DNA of 32,537 bases from Acidimicrobiaceae bacterium (GCA_027306925.1 DAHUXW010000008.1:1-32537); one strand, 5' to 3'. Shown: positions 23,329 to 30,704, counted from the first letter of the stretch. The notes: generated by a model not told the origin, from the sequence alone. Translations and numbers: made by a program.

Positions 23329-24636
23329 TCAGGACCGGCGTGTGAAGCGGCTGAGCAGGAGCTGCGCTGCCGCGGCGACGAGCTCGCGGTCGTGGACGAG
23401 CGCGTAGGCGTACCTGCGGGCGCCGTCCCCGCCGTCCGCGCCGGCGTCGCCGAGGTCCCGGGCCACGAGCGCCGCCGTGTAGTGGGCACCGAGGACGATC
23501 GTGCTCCAGTCGTTGCGCATCGCGTCCGCCGGGTCGATCGCCGCCGTGCGCACCGTCGGGCCGCCTTCGAGGTCGAGCCCGGTGCCGAGCGCGGCCGTGA
23601 ACGCGGCGTCGCGCCCGAGCCGCTCGAGGCGACGCCGGGTCGTGCGGTCGGGGGCGTGACCGAACTGGAACGACACGAGCAGGAGCGCGGGTGGGCCGTT
23701 GCGCGTCGCCTGCGCTTCGACATGGCGGCTCAAGGGCGCGAGCAGGTGTTTCGCGATGGTCCCGGGCCGAGAGCGGCTCGCGACGAGGTCGAAGGGTGTC
23801 TCCTCGACCGCGAGGAGCGGCGCGGCGAGAAGCGGGAAGACCGAGCGGGGGACCGCGCGCTCGACCGGGAGCGGCGCGGGCCGACCGTAGTAGAAGCCCT
23901 GGCCGAAGCTCGCGCCGGCCATCTGGGCGACCGCGACGTCCGCGTCGCGCTCGACTCCCTGCGCGAGCAGCGTCGCGCCGCTCTGCTCCGCGTACGCGCG
24001 CGCCTCATCGCCGATCGCGGCGACCGCCCCGAGGTCGTCCCCGAGGACGCGCAGGTCGAGCTTCACGACGTCAGGGTGGACGATCGGCAGGAGCGCGAGC
24101 GCGGTCGGGTCCGCCTCGGCGTGGTCCACCGCCGTGCCCCAGCCGGTCTCGCGCACAGCGGCGAGAGCTTCGAGCATGCGTGAGGGGTTCTCGACGACCG
24201 CGCGCTCCTCGATGTCGACGACGATGCGGAGCTGGTCACGCGCCCGGCGCGTGAGCGGGCGCAGGTCGTCGGGGACGGCGGTGAGCAGCGTCTCGGGGTC
24301 GAAGTTCAAGAAGACGGTCATCGACGGGTGGAGCGACGCGGCGACCGCGGACCGGCACGCCTCCGCAGCGCACGCCCAGTCGAGCTCGTGGAGCCGGCCG
24401 ACCGCGCGTGCCGCGGCGAGGAGCGCGAGCGGCGATTCGACCGGGCTGCGCTCCGGACCGCGCGCGAGCGCCTCGTAGCCGACGACCTCGCCCGTCGCGA
24501 GGTGGACGAGCGGCTGGAACACGGTCCTCACGGCGCGGCGGTCGATGATCCGGTTCACGGCCGCCCGCATCTGCGCGGACGGCGCGGCGGGCGCCGCCAC
24601 GTCCGAACGCCCCGGCTCCACCGGGCCCGGCACCAT
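23329..24636 (-). CDS. EAL-domain protein with C-terminal DICT sensory domain, EAL site degraded
   Basis: The product has 435 residues. An EAL domain covers about residues 25-255: FQPLVHLATGEVVGYEALARG (the EAL motif itself intact), FLNFDPETLL (the Asn position), VVDIEERAVVEN, and late QGVE and GQGFYYGRP. The metal-binding DDFGTG motif is replaced by VDHAEAD near residue 173, so the second catalytic metal site looks damaged. The following KxD motif is present as KLD. Residues about 270-430 match the DICT domain (TPFDLVASRSRP, ALLLVSFQFGH, VLGAHYTAALVARDLGD). It is therefore either a weak c-di-GMP phosphodiesterase or a c-di-GMP-sensing protein without turnover. The ATG at 24636 is chosen; a GTG two codons earlier is equally possible. 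It follows the RHH gene by 64 bp on the same strand. Confidence 0.85.
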   Translation of the reverse strand: MVPGPVEPGRSDVAAPAAPSAQMRAAVNRIIDRRAVRTVFQPLVHLATGEVVGYEALARGPERSPVESPLALLAAARAVGRLHELDWACAAEACRSAVAASLHPSMTVFLNFDPETLLTAVPDDLRPLTRRARDQLRIVVDIEERAVVENPSRMLEALAAVRETGWGTAVDHAEADPTALALLPIVHPDVVKLDLRVLGDDLGAVAAIGDEARAYAEQSGATLLAQGVERDADVAVAQMAGASFGQGFYYGRPAPLPVERAVPRSVFPLLAAPLLAVEETPFDLVASRSRPGTIAKHLLAPLSRHVEAQATRNGPPALLLVSFQFGHAPDRTTRRRLERLGRDAAFTAALGTGLDLEGGPTVRTAAIDPADAMRNDWSTIVLGAHYTAALVARDLGDAGADGGDGARRYAYALVHDRELVAAAAQLLLSRFTRRS

Positions 24637-24663
24637 GGGCACATTCTGCTCGGTTGTGCCGCC

Positions 24664-24675
24664 TGCACGCGTGCA
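24664..24675. promoter_or_regulatory. 12-bp perfect palindrome upstream of the EAL gene
   Basis: TGCACGCGTGCA is self-complementary and lies 28 bp before the EAL-gene start, in the gap after the RHH gene. It could be an operator for a separate promoter there. Chance palindromes are not rare in DNA of this composition. Confidence 0.25.
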
Positions 24676-24700
24676 CGTTCCGGCCGCGGGCGCTCGTCGC

Positions 24701-24910
24701 CTAGGAGCCGACCCTACCGTCGCGCCGCGGCCGGCCTCGACCGCGCATCTCGCCCGCCTGGCCCGGCATCCGCCCCGCGTCCGCGAGCGCGCGCCGCAGG
24801 AGGAACTCGATCTGCGCGTTCGTGCTCCGGAGCTCGTCGGCCGCCCAGCGCGCGAGCGCGTCGTGTACCGCCGGGTCGAGTCGGAGCAGTACACCCTTGC
24901 GCTCGGTCAT
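24701..24910 (-). CDS. Arc/CopG-like ribbon-helix-helix DNA-binding protein
   Basis: The product has 69 residues. The first strand RKGVLLRLDPAVHDAL, helix A ALARWAADELRS and helix B TNAQIEFLLRRAL form a ribbon-helix-helix fold (residues 4-45), followed by a basic Gly/Arg tail. The ADELRSTNAQIEFLLR signature is that of an Arc-type repressor commonly found beside SPFH genes in actinobacteria (recalled, not checked). It starts 19 bp after the SPFH gene and is surely in the same operon. No toxin gene is adjacent, so it is not an evident antitoxin. Autoregulation through the ACTGATATCAGT palindrome at 25905-25916 is a reasonable inference. Confidence 0.85.
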   Translation of the reverse strand: MTERKGVLLRLDPAVHDALARWAADELRSTNAQIEFLLRRALADAGRMPGQAGEMRGRGRPRRDGRVGS

Positions 24911-24929
24911 CGTCCCGGTCGTCGGCGGG

Positions 24930-25859
24930 TCACTGGTAGAGCGAGCCGGCGTTCACGACCTGCTGGGTCGCCTGCTCGCTGCAGAGCACGACGAGCAGGT
25001 TCGAGACCATCGCAGCCTTGCGCTCCTCGTCGAGCTCGACGACCGCGCGCTCCTCGAGGCGGTTGAGCGCGATCTCGACCATGCCGACGGCACCCTCGAC
25101 GATCCGCTGGCGAGCCGCGACGACCGCGTCCGCCTGCTGCTTGCGGAGCATCGCCTGGGCGATCTCCGGCGCGTACGACAGGCGGGTGAGCCGCGACTCG
25201 ACGACGTGCACACCCGCGGCGCGCACGCGGGCGCTGATCTCCGACGACAGCCGCTCGGTGATCTCCTCCGCGTTGTCCCGCAACGACAGCGCACCCGACC
25301 CGCGTGCGTCGTAGGGGTAGCTCGAGGCCGTGTGGCGCACGGCGGTCTCGGTCTGGATGGCCACGAACTGGGTGAAGTCGTCGACGGCGTAGATCGCGCA
25401 CGCGGTGTCCTCGACCTGCCAGACGACGACCGCCGCGATCTCGATCGGATTCCCGTCCGCATCGTTCACCTTCGCGGCCGCGCTCTCATGGTTGCGCACG
25501 CGGGTCGAGATCTTCCGCCGCTTCGCGAACGGGTTCACCCAGTGGAGGCCCGGGGCCCGGATGGTCCCGCGGTAGCGTCCGAACAGCTGCACGACCCGTG
25601 CCTCGCCCGCCACGACCGAGGTGAGCCCGTGGAACAACAGGTCCGCCGAGACGTAGGCCACGATGCTCGCGACGAGGCACGCGATCGGCCCCGCGCCGTG
25701 CCAGCCTCCGTCCGCGACGCCGAGCCCCATGAGCGCGCCGCCGGCGCACACGACCCCGATCGCGGTGAACAGGACACCGACTCCTCCCGCCGACCACGCC
25801 TCGCGCTCGGTCACGGTCCCGCGTGCGCCCTCGTCTCCAGTGACCAGTTGCGACGTCAT
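24930..25859 (-). CDS. SPFH/Band 7 (prohibitin/stomatin-like) membrane protein
   Basis: The product has 309 residues. Two hydrophobic segments lie at about residues 20-68, then an SPFH domain: [27 protein letters not shown] near residue 85, [41 protein letters not shown], and [35 protein letters not shown] near residue 230. It closes with a helical, Ala/Glu/Arg-rich oligomerisation tail. SPFH proteins form membrane-associated ring or cage assemblies that organise microdomains and proteases. The ATG at 25859 has GGAGGT 7 nt upstream. It is divergent from the YbjQ-family gene, with a palindrome between. Its partner protease or cargo is not evident. Confidence 0.92.
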   Translation of the reverse strand: MTSQLVTGDEGARGTVTEREAWSAGGVGVLFTAIGVVCAGGALMGLGVADGGWHGAGPIACLVASIVAYVSADLLFHGLTSVVAGEARVVQLFGRYRGTIRAPGLHWVNPFAKRRKISTRVRNHESAAAKVNDADGNPIEIAAVVVWQVEDTACAIYAVDDFTQFVAIQTETAVRHTASSYPYDARGSGALSLRDNAEEITERLSSEISARVRAAGVHVVESRLTRLSYAPEIAQAMLRKQQADAVVAARQRIVEGAVGMVEIALNRLEERAVVELDEERKAAMVSNLLVVLCSEQATQQVVNAGSLYQ

Positions 25860-25904
25860 CGTCGTGACCTCCAGTTGACTCCCGCTCGTCGAGCAATCTA
25901 TCAT

Positions 25905-25916
25905 ACTGATATCAGT
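25905..25916. promoter_or_regulatory. Shared palindromic operator between the SPFH operon and the YbjQ gene
   Basis: ACTGATATCAGT is a perfect 12-bp palindrome in the A/T-rich 71-bp divergent gap. A TATCATA half-like element adjoins it at 25899-25905. RHH proteins bind short palindromic sites of this kind, and the RHH gene is part of the left operon. A -10-like TATGAT for the left direction is embedded beside it. Seen: the palindrome. Inferred: the binding protein. Confidence 0.55.
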
Positions 25917-25930
25917 TTAGGAGGTTCGCC

Positions 25931-26329
25931 ATGATGGGCAGCGGGCAGTACGGCGACTCGCAGGACACCGACGACGGCCGACCGGCCGGCGGCACGGTCG
26001 CCGAGTTCCCGATCACCACGGCGCTCGAGTTCCACGAGTGGCCGATCGAGGCGTCGCTCGGGATCGCCTACGGGCTCATCGTCCGGTCGATCGGTCTCGG
26101 GCGGGGGATCACCGCGGCCGTGCGGAGCCTCGCGGGCGGGGAGATCAAGCAGTACACGAGGCTCGTCGAGGACAGCAGGCGCCAGGCGATCGACCGGATG
26201 ATCGAGAACGCTCAGATCCTCGGCGCGAACGGCATCGTGTCGATGCGGTTCGACTCGGCGGAGATCGGGCAGCAGATGACCGAGATCGTCGCGTACGGCA
26301 GCGCCGTACGGCTCGGACCGCGTCGCTGA
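25931..26329 (+). CDS. YbjQ/UPF0145-family (DUF74, 'heavy-metal-binding') protein
   Basis: The product has 132 residues. The family core is visible: VAEFPITTALEFHEWPIEASLGIAYGLIVRS (residues 22-52), ITAAVRSLAGGEIKQYTRLVEDSRRQAIDRM (about 60-90), and ANGIVSMRFDSAEIGQQMTEIVAYGSAVRL (100-130). The last part is the conserved dodecin-like strand region of YbjQ proteins, which form pentamers of unknown function; metal binding is only a domain label. AGGAGG lies 6 nt before the first ATG, which fixes the start. It is divergent from SPFH-RHH and is followed 24 bp later by a small membrane protein, probably in one operon. Confidence 0.9.
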   Translation: MMGSGQYGDSQDTDDGRPAGGTVAEFPITTALEFHEWPIEASLGIAYGLIVRSIGLGRGITAAVRSLAGGEIKQYTRLVEDSRRQAIDRMIENAQILGANGIVSMRFDSAEIGQQMTEIVAYGSAVRLGPRR

Positions 26330-26353
26330 GCTGCGGTCGCCGGAGGAGCTGGC

Positions 26354-26560
26354 ATGTACGCACTCGTCACCACCCTCGTCCTGGCGGCCCTCCTGGTCTT
26401 CGCGATCGTGAGCCTCTTCGTGCGAAGGCACGGCGAGTCGGGGAGCCCGCAGCCGGGATGGGAGCGGACGGACGAGGTGTTCAAGGATCCCGGTACCGAC
26501 CGCACGATGCGCGTGTGGGTGGATCGGGCCGGCGGGCGCCACTACGTCGCGGAGCGCTGA
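26354..26560 (+). CDS. Small single-TM protein, function unknown
   Basis: The product has 68 residues. A hydrophobic helix (residues 3-24, YALVTTLVLAALLVFAIVSL) precedes a cytoplasmic-looking tail with a compact motif: VFKDPGTDRTMRVWVDRAGGRHYVAER. That tail reads like a small beta-hairpin. GGAGGAG precedes the ATG at a good distance. I do not recognise a named family. Its position directly after the YbjQ gene, opposite the SPFH operon, suggests all four gene products belong to one membrane-associated assembly (inference). Confidence 0.7.
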   Translation: MYALVTTLVLAALLVFAIVSLFVRRHGESGSPQPGWERTDEVFKDPGTDRTMRVWVDRAGGRHYVAER

Positions 26561-26657
26561 CCGCTTCGCGGCGGCCGATCGTCAGGCGGGCGCGGCTCGT
26601 GGTCCCCCGGTAGCCTCGCCACGACCGAGCGAGCGGCGGAAGGGGTGGTCGAGCGAT

Positions 26658-27074
26658 ATGAAGGTGGGCACCTCCCAGGACGACGGCTCGCCGGGCGACC
26701 TCATCGACGGCAGGGTCCGCGAGCTCGGCGACTGGCGCGGGGCCACGCTCGCGCGGGTCCGGGAGCTGATCAGGCAGGCTGATCCCGACGTCGTCGAGGA
26801 GTGGAAGTGGAGGAAGGCGACGAACCCGGGCGTACCGGTGTGGTCGCACCGAGGCATGATCTGCACGGGCGAGACCTACGCGAGCGTCGTGAAGCTGACG
26901 TTCGCGAAGGGCGCCTCGCTCGACGACCCCTCGGGCGTGTTCAACGCCAGCCTCGACGGCAACACGCGCCGAGCGATCGACCTCCGCGAAGGCGAGGCGC
27001 TCGACGCCGAAGCCTTCACCGCGCTCGTGCGTGCCGCGGTCGCGCTGAACGCATCGTCGACGCGGCGTAGGTGA
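26658..27074 (+). CDS. DUF1801 (YdhG-like) protein
   Basis: The product has 138 residues. A helical start (IDGRVRELGDWRGATLARVRELI) leads to PDVVEEWKWRKATNPGVPVWSHRGMICTGETYASVVKLTFAKGASL, the alpha/beta core of DUF1801 proteins, and a final helix. The family is uncharacterised, has an iron-chaperone-like fold, and is common in actinobacteria. The ATG at 26658 is the only sensible start, with a weak purine stretch (GGAAGGGG) upstream. It stands alone after a 97-bp gap and marks the last intact gene before the eroded stretch. Confidence 0.85.
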   Translation: MKVGTSQDDGSPGDLIDGRVRELGDWRGATLARVRELIRQADPDVVEEWKWRKATNPGVPVWSHRGMICTGETYASVVKLTFAKGASLDDPSGVFNASLDGNTRRAIDLREGEALDAEAFTALVRAAVALNASSTRRR

Positions 27075-27341
27075 CCGGGGCCGGGCAGTGGCGGGAGGCG
27101 GCACCGAAGGCGGCGTGCGCCCTTTCGGACTCCGGTGGGACCGGTCCGAGCCGGGCCCGCGCGACGCGAAGGGCACGGCGAAGTCGCAGTCGGGTCCGCT
27201 CACGCCGGCTCGACCGGACGCGTGGGCCCCGGGGTACTGCGCCGCGAGCGTGTCGGCATCCGCGTCCGGCACCGGCTCGCACCGTCCGACCGAACCGCTC
27301 CAGTCGGCGCGCACGCTGTCGCCGGCCGTGACGCGCGGACC

Positions 27342-27614
27342 GTAGCCAGGACGGTCGAGCAGCTCGACCTGGAGGAACAGGCCGGCGGCGACCTCGTCCT
27401 CGGCGCCGTCGACCTCGCCGCCGAGTATGCCCGACGCGATCTGATCGACGAGCACCGGCTCCACGTCCATCCGATGGTCATCGGGCGTGGCACGCCGATG
27501 CTCCGGCCGTCGGACGCGGGGATCCCGCTGCGGCTGGTGGAGACCCATGGCTTCGACAACGGGGTCGTCATGTTGCGTTGCGAGCGCCGACTTTCGGGGC
27601 GTGCCGGCGCGTGA
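27342..27614 (+). pseudogene. C-terminal fragment of a RibD-C/dihydrofolate-reductase-like protein
   Basis: About 90 codons remain. AGGDLVLGAVDLAAEYARRDLIDEHRLHVHPMVIGRGTP-type sequence, then IPLRLVETHGFDNGVVMLRCE, matches the C-terminal half of the actinobacterial dihydrofolate reductase family (normal length about 180-190). The N-terminal half, with its start and NADPH-binding beginning, is not found in any frame upstream. The frame is open further left but carries no family likeness. It is called a remnant, not a functional reductase. Confidence 0.65.
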
Positions 27615-27802
27615 CCGGTGCGGGCTCTCGCGCGCGCCGGGGCGACGGGCGCAGAACGACGCCGGCCAGCTCGCCGCACCACCCGATCCGGCGGGCACGG
27701 CGAGGTCGTGCGCGGTTCGGTCGCGGTCGCGGTCGCGTGGTCCTTGCCCCGTCGAGACGCGCGAAGGTGGTCAACTCGGTCAGACCGGGCTCGGGCGGCT
27801 GA

Positions 27803-27840
27803 TGAGCTCCGGCTGGTCCACTGAGCTCCGGCTGGTCCAC
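27803..27840 (+). repeat. Perfect tandem duplication of 19 bp
   Basis: TGAGCTCCGGCTGGTCCAC occurs twice back to back (27803-27821 and 27822-27840). The pair abuts the point where likeness to a transposase ends (27844), so it probably marks a repair or deletion junction. Confidence 0.8.
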
Positions 27841-27843
27841 GTG

Positions 27844-28146
27844 AACCCCACGGAGGCGCACCGTCGCCTCGTCCTCGAGCAGCGACACGTCGGAGAGGAA
27901 GTCGCCGCCGGCGAGCTGCAGTTCGACGATGGGGCGGTAGCAATCGCCGCCCGAGTAGTTGCCAGGAGCGATCGGACGGAGCTTCCTCCGGTCAGCCACC
28001 TCGACAAGCGCGAGGCGATCGAGCAGCTCGCCAAAGAGCGCGACGCCGGCGACCCCGGTCCCGTTGTCCTCGGTCGCCGCCACGGCGACCGAGGCGACCC
28101 GACGGAGCGGCCGGGTAACGATGGCGTCCTCGATCTCGAATAGCGC
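27844..28146 (-). pseudogene. N-terminal fragment of an IS1380-like DDE transposase
   Basis: About 100 codons on the minus strand resemble the N-terminus of IS1380-type transposases: VAGVALFGELLDRLALV, then RRKLRPIAPGNYSGGDCYR, then LQLAGGDFLSDVSLLEDEA. The two-part pattern of a start domain and a GGxxxxDxxxLxDE strand suits that family, but the match is by eye. The DDE catalytic part is absent: likeness stops at 27844, where a 19-bp tandem duplication begins. No start codon with a ribosome site is evident. It is therefore a fragment, and the family is tentative. Confidence 0.42.
28068..28094. repeat. 12-3-12 perfect inverted repeat
   Basis: CCTCGGTCGCCG (28068-28079) and CGGCGACCGAGG (28083-28094) pair perfectly around CCA. 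The hairpin sits inside the transposase fragment, near its likely start. IS elements sometimes carry such hairpins to block outside-initiated translation. No T-run follows in either direction. Confidence 0.7.
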
Positions 28147-28260
28147 CGCGGTAGTCCTGCACGGACAGGTGCTCCTCTCCCGGGTTTGGTGCGAGCTTCG
28201 AACACCCGCGTTCTCCCAGGTAGCGGAGCATTTGTCGCGTCGTTCGGGGGCGCGTCCCGC

Positions 28261-28275
28261 TACTTCACAGAAGTA
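28261..28275. promoter_or_regulatory. 15-bp palindrome upstream of the antiporter
   Basis: TACTTCACAGAAGTA is a perfect 6-3-6 inverted repeat, 99 bp before the antiporter start and less GC-rich than its surroundings. It could be an operator for the antiporter or the relic of a mobile-element end. Nothing in the sequence decides between them. Confidence 0.35.
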
Positions 28276-28374
28276 TCAGGGTCCGGTCCGAGCGGAGCAG
28301 CTTCTCGGCGAGCCGTAGGATCGATCTGCCGCCGGGGCCTAGCGGCCGATCGCGGGCTGGAGGAGGCGCGGCAA

Positions 28375-29664
28375 GTGCTCTCGATACGCGGCAGCGAGCT
28401 GGCCTCGCTTTGGGCGTCTCTCGCGCTGCTGCTCGTCCTCTCGCGCCTGCTTGCTCGCGGTGCGGCGCGCCTCGGAGCACCACCGGTCGTCGGCGCGCTC
28501 GCCGCCGGCGTGCTGCTCAGCTCGGACCTGCTCGGGGGGGTCTGGCCGGCCGCGACCCACTGGCTCTTCCCTCAGAACCAGCTTCAGGGTCATCTCCTTG
28601 GTGGGATCACCAACCTCGGGCTCCTCCTCTTGTGCTTTGTCCTCGGCATGGACACCGACGTCCCCCTGTTGCGCAGCCGCGGTCGCCAGCTGACGCTGAC
28701 CACCGGCGCGAGCTTCGTCGTTCCCCTCGTCGCCGGTGCGGTGCTGGCGGCGATGCTTCCGTCGAGCTTCATCGGCGCGTCCGGGAACCGAACGGCCCTC
28801 GTGCTGTTGCTCGGCGCGGCGATCGCAGTGTCTTCGCTGCCGGTCATCGCCTGGATGCTGCGCGAGCTCGGCCTCTACCGCAGCCCAGTCGGGCAACTGG
28901 CCGTTGGCGCGGCGACGATCCAAGACGGCCTCGGCTTCGTGCTGCTCTCCGTCGGTATCGCCGTCGCCTCGGGAGGCAGCCGCGGCCGGCTGTTCATGGT
29001 GACGATCGGGCTTGTCTCGATCGTGCTGCTCGCCGTCGGCGGCGGCCAGCGCGCCATCGACTTCCTTCTCAGACGGACCGACCCCCAGCAGAGCACGCCG
29101 ACCTCGATGATGCTCACGGTGATGATCGCGACGATGCTCGCTGTCGCCGCGGTGACCCAGGTGGTGCACCTCGACGGCGCCTTCGGCGCCTTCCTGGCCG
29201 GCGTCGTCTTCGGGCGCTCCGCCTACCACCGTCACGACGCCGCTCAGATCCTCGACACGCTCACCGCCGCCGTCTTCGCGCCGATCTACTTCGCCAGCGC
29301 TGGCGTCGACCTACAACTGGACCTGCTGGCGCGCCGCGACGTCGCGCTCGGGCTGCTGGCGGTGCTGGCAGTCGGGGCGGTAGCCAAGAGCGCCGGCTCG
29401 CTGATCAGCACCGCAGGTGGCCACCGATCCTGGCGCGAGAGGGTCACCCTGGCCACGGTGCTGAACGGGCGGGGGGCAATGCAGGTCATCATCGCGAGCG
29501 TCGCGTTACGCAGGGCCGTGATCAGCTCATCCGCGTACACGGTGATCGTGACCGCCGCGATCGTCACGAGCCTGCTCGCCGCGCCGCTCGTTCGAGTGAT
29601 CAGCAGAGGGGAGAGGCCCTCGCCGGTCGCGGTGAGCACCGACACAGACCCCGCTGTCGGTTGA
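28375..29664 (+). CDS. CPA2-family monovalent cation:proton antiporter
   Basis: The product has 429 residues and about 12 hydrophobic helices, of the Na_H_Exchanger (KefB/GerN-like) type. Features: RLGAPPVVGALAAGVLLSSDLLG in the first helices; LCFVLGMDTDVPLLRSRGR near residue 90; LLGAAIAVSSLPVIAWMLRELG near 150; QDGLGFVLLSVGIAVA near 185 (ion-binding helix with Asp); and a late HLDGAFGAFLAGVVFGRS and VLNGRGAMQVIIASV. It exchanges K+ or Na+ for H+ across the membrane. The GTG at 28375 is chosen over longer frames because AGGAGG lies 8 nt upstream and the first helix begins soon after. There is no KTN/TrkA-N regulatory domain. Its codons use more A/T third positions than its neighbours, and it stands between eroded DNA and a tRNA gene, suggesting horizontal arrival. 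Confidence 0.9.
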   Translation: MLSIRGSELASLWASLALLLVLSRLLARGAARLGAPPVVGALAAGVLLSSDLLGGVWPAATHWLFPQNQLQGHLLGGITNLGLLLLCFVLGMDTDVPLLRSRGRQLTLTTGASFVVPLVAGAVLAAMLPSSFIGASGNRTALVLLLGAAIAVSSLPVIAWMLRELGLYRSPVGQLAVGAATIQDGLGFVLLSVGIAVASGGSRGRLFMVTIGLVSIVLLAVGGGQRAIDFLLRRTDPQQSTPTSMMLTVMIATMLAVAAVTQVVHLDGAFGAFLAGVVFGRSAYHRHDAAQILDTLTAAVFAPIYFASAGVDLQLDLLARRDVALGLLAVLAVGAVAKSAGSLISTAGGHRSWRERVTLATVLNGRGAMQVIIASVALRRAVISSSAYTVIVTAAIVTSLLAAPLVRVISRGERPSPVAVSTDTDPAVG

Positions 29665-29761
29665 ACGCCGCTGGGCCGCCTCCGGCGCTCTGCTTCACCG
29701 AGCCGGCCAGGCGGGTCGGTCGGTGCGCGCGCCGCCCACGTCGACGACGCCGGAATCGTAG

Positions 29762-29833
29762 AGGCGGCGAGCGGAATCGAACCGCTGTACAGGGCTTTGC
29801 AGGCCCTTGCCTAAACCACTCGGCCACGCCGCC
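29762..29833 (-). tRNA. tRNA-Cys (GCA anticodon)
   Basis: On the minus strand the acceptor arm GGCGGCG pairs with CGCCGCC, with discriminator T as expected for tRNA-Cys. The D arm is GCC/GGC, the anticodon stem AGGGC/GCCCT with loop CTGCAAA (anticodon GCA), and the T arm AGCGG-TTCGATT-CCGCT. The length is 72 nt and CCA is not encoded. A TAGGGT box at 29843-29848 lies just upstream and may be its -10. The gene's 3' end faces the antiporter and eroded stretch, the side on which tRNA-targeting elements insert. Confidence 0.95.
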
Positions 29834-29927
29834 AGGACGCCAACCCTACTAGCGGGTCGCGTGCCTCGATCGCGGGCGTCCGCGCCGCCGTCTCGCGCGG
29901 CCGGACCGGGCTGCGGGGCGCCTGCTC

Positions 29928-30704
29928 CTACGCGCCGACCGCGTGGAAGCCGCCGTCCACGTGGACGATCTCGCCCGTCGTGCGCGGGAACCAGTCGGAG
30001 AGCAGCGCGACACACGCGCGCGCGACCGCGTCGGAGTCGGCCGAGACGTCCCAGCCGAGCGGCGCGCGCCCGTCCCACGCCTCCTCGAAGACGGAGAACT
30101 CCGGGATGGACTTCGCGGCGACGGTCCGGATCGGCCCGGCTGCCACGAGGTTCACTCGCACCTTGTGGGGGCCGAGGTCGCGCGCGAGGTAGCGGGCGAG
30201 CGATTCGAGCGCGGCCTTCGCGACGCCCATCCAGTCGTACCCGGGCCACGCGACCGCCGCGTCGAAGTCGAGGCCGACGATCGAGCCGCCGCCCGCCGCG
30301 TCGAACAGGGGCAGGAACGCCGCGGCGAGCGTCTTCAGCGAGTACGCGGAGATCTCGAGCGCGGTCGCGACGTCGGACCACGGCGCGTGGAGGATCCCGT
30401 GGCCGAGGCACGAGGCCGGGGCGAAGCCGATCGAGTGCAACAGGCCGTCGAGCCGGCCGAAGCGCGTGGTCACGGCCTCGACCGCGGTGGCAACCTGGGC
30501 CGCGTCGGTCACGTCGAGCTCGAGCACCTCGGGCGTCACGGGCAGCTTTCGGGCGACCCGCGTCGTGAGCGACAGGCCGCGCCCGAAGCCGGTGAGCAGC
30601 ACCTCCGCGCCTTCCTGCTGTGCGCGGGACGCGACGGAGAACGCGAGCGACTCCTCGGTGAGCACCCCGGTGACGAGGAGCTTTCTACCTTCGAGGATCC
30701 CCAC
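29928..30704 (-). CDS. fabI: Enoyl-[acyl-carrier-protein] reductase (NADH), FabI/InhA type
   Basis: This 258-residue short-chain dehydrogenase fold protein performs the last reduction of each fatty acid elongation cycle. Visible: the FabI-type N-terminal cofactor region LLVTGVLTEESLAFSVA (residues 9-25), LDVTD near 66, LLHSIGFAP near 91, the active-site Tyr-x6-Lys in YDWMGVAKAALE near 155, and the C-terminal TGEIVHVDGGFHAVG. The GTG at 30704 is chosen because AAGGAGG lies 5 nt upstream and the conserved GILEGRKLLVTG follows. It resembles mycobacterial InhA in the YxxMxxAK motif. It lies just downstream of the broken corA on the same strand and upstream of tRNA-Cys. Confidence 0.95.
   Translation of the reverse strand: MGILEGRKLLVTGVLTEESLAFSVASRAQQEGAEVLLTGFGRGLSLTTRVARKLPVTPEVLELDVTDAAQVATAVEAVTTRFGRLDGLLHSIGFAPASCLGHGILHAPWSDVATALEISAYSLKTLAAAFLPLFDAAGGGSIVGLDFDAAVAWPGYDWMGVAKAALESLARYLARDLGPHKVRVNLVAAGPIRTVAAKSIPEFSVFEEAWDGRAPLGWDVSADSDAVARACVALLSDWFPRTTGEIVHVDGGFHAVGA

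Larger units (their letters stand above)
27075..28374. other. 1.3-kb eroded stretch without an intact gene
   Basis: Neither strand offers a full-length gene here. Recognisable pieces are the C-terminal half of a RibD-C/dihydrofolate-reductase-like protein (27342-27614, plus) and an N-terminal transposase fragment (27844-28146, minus). Between and around them are a perfect 19-bp tandem duplication, a 12-3-12 inverted repeat and a 15-bp palindrome. At 27075-27340 I see no recognisable protein in any frame. The composition is still GC-rich, but the codon pattern is disordered. This is typical of a decayed insertion site. Confidence 0.7.

Noticed and set aside
24701-24910. Toxin-antitoxin system based on the RHH protein
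   Set aside because: No small toxin gene adjoins it. Its partner is the SPFH gene, so an antitoxin label is not supported.
27100-27440. Minus-strand text around GRCEPVPDADADTLAAQYPGAHAS resembling a pyridoxamine-phosphate-oxidase-type fragment
   Set aside because: Only about 25 residues look similar. They overlap the reductase remnant on the other strand and have no start or catalytic motif, which is too little to name.
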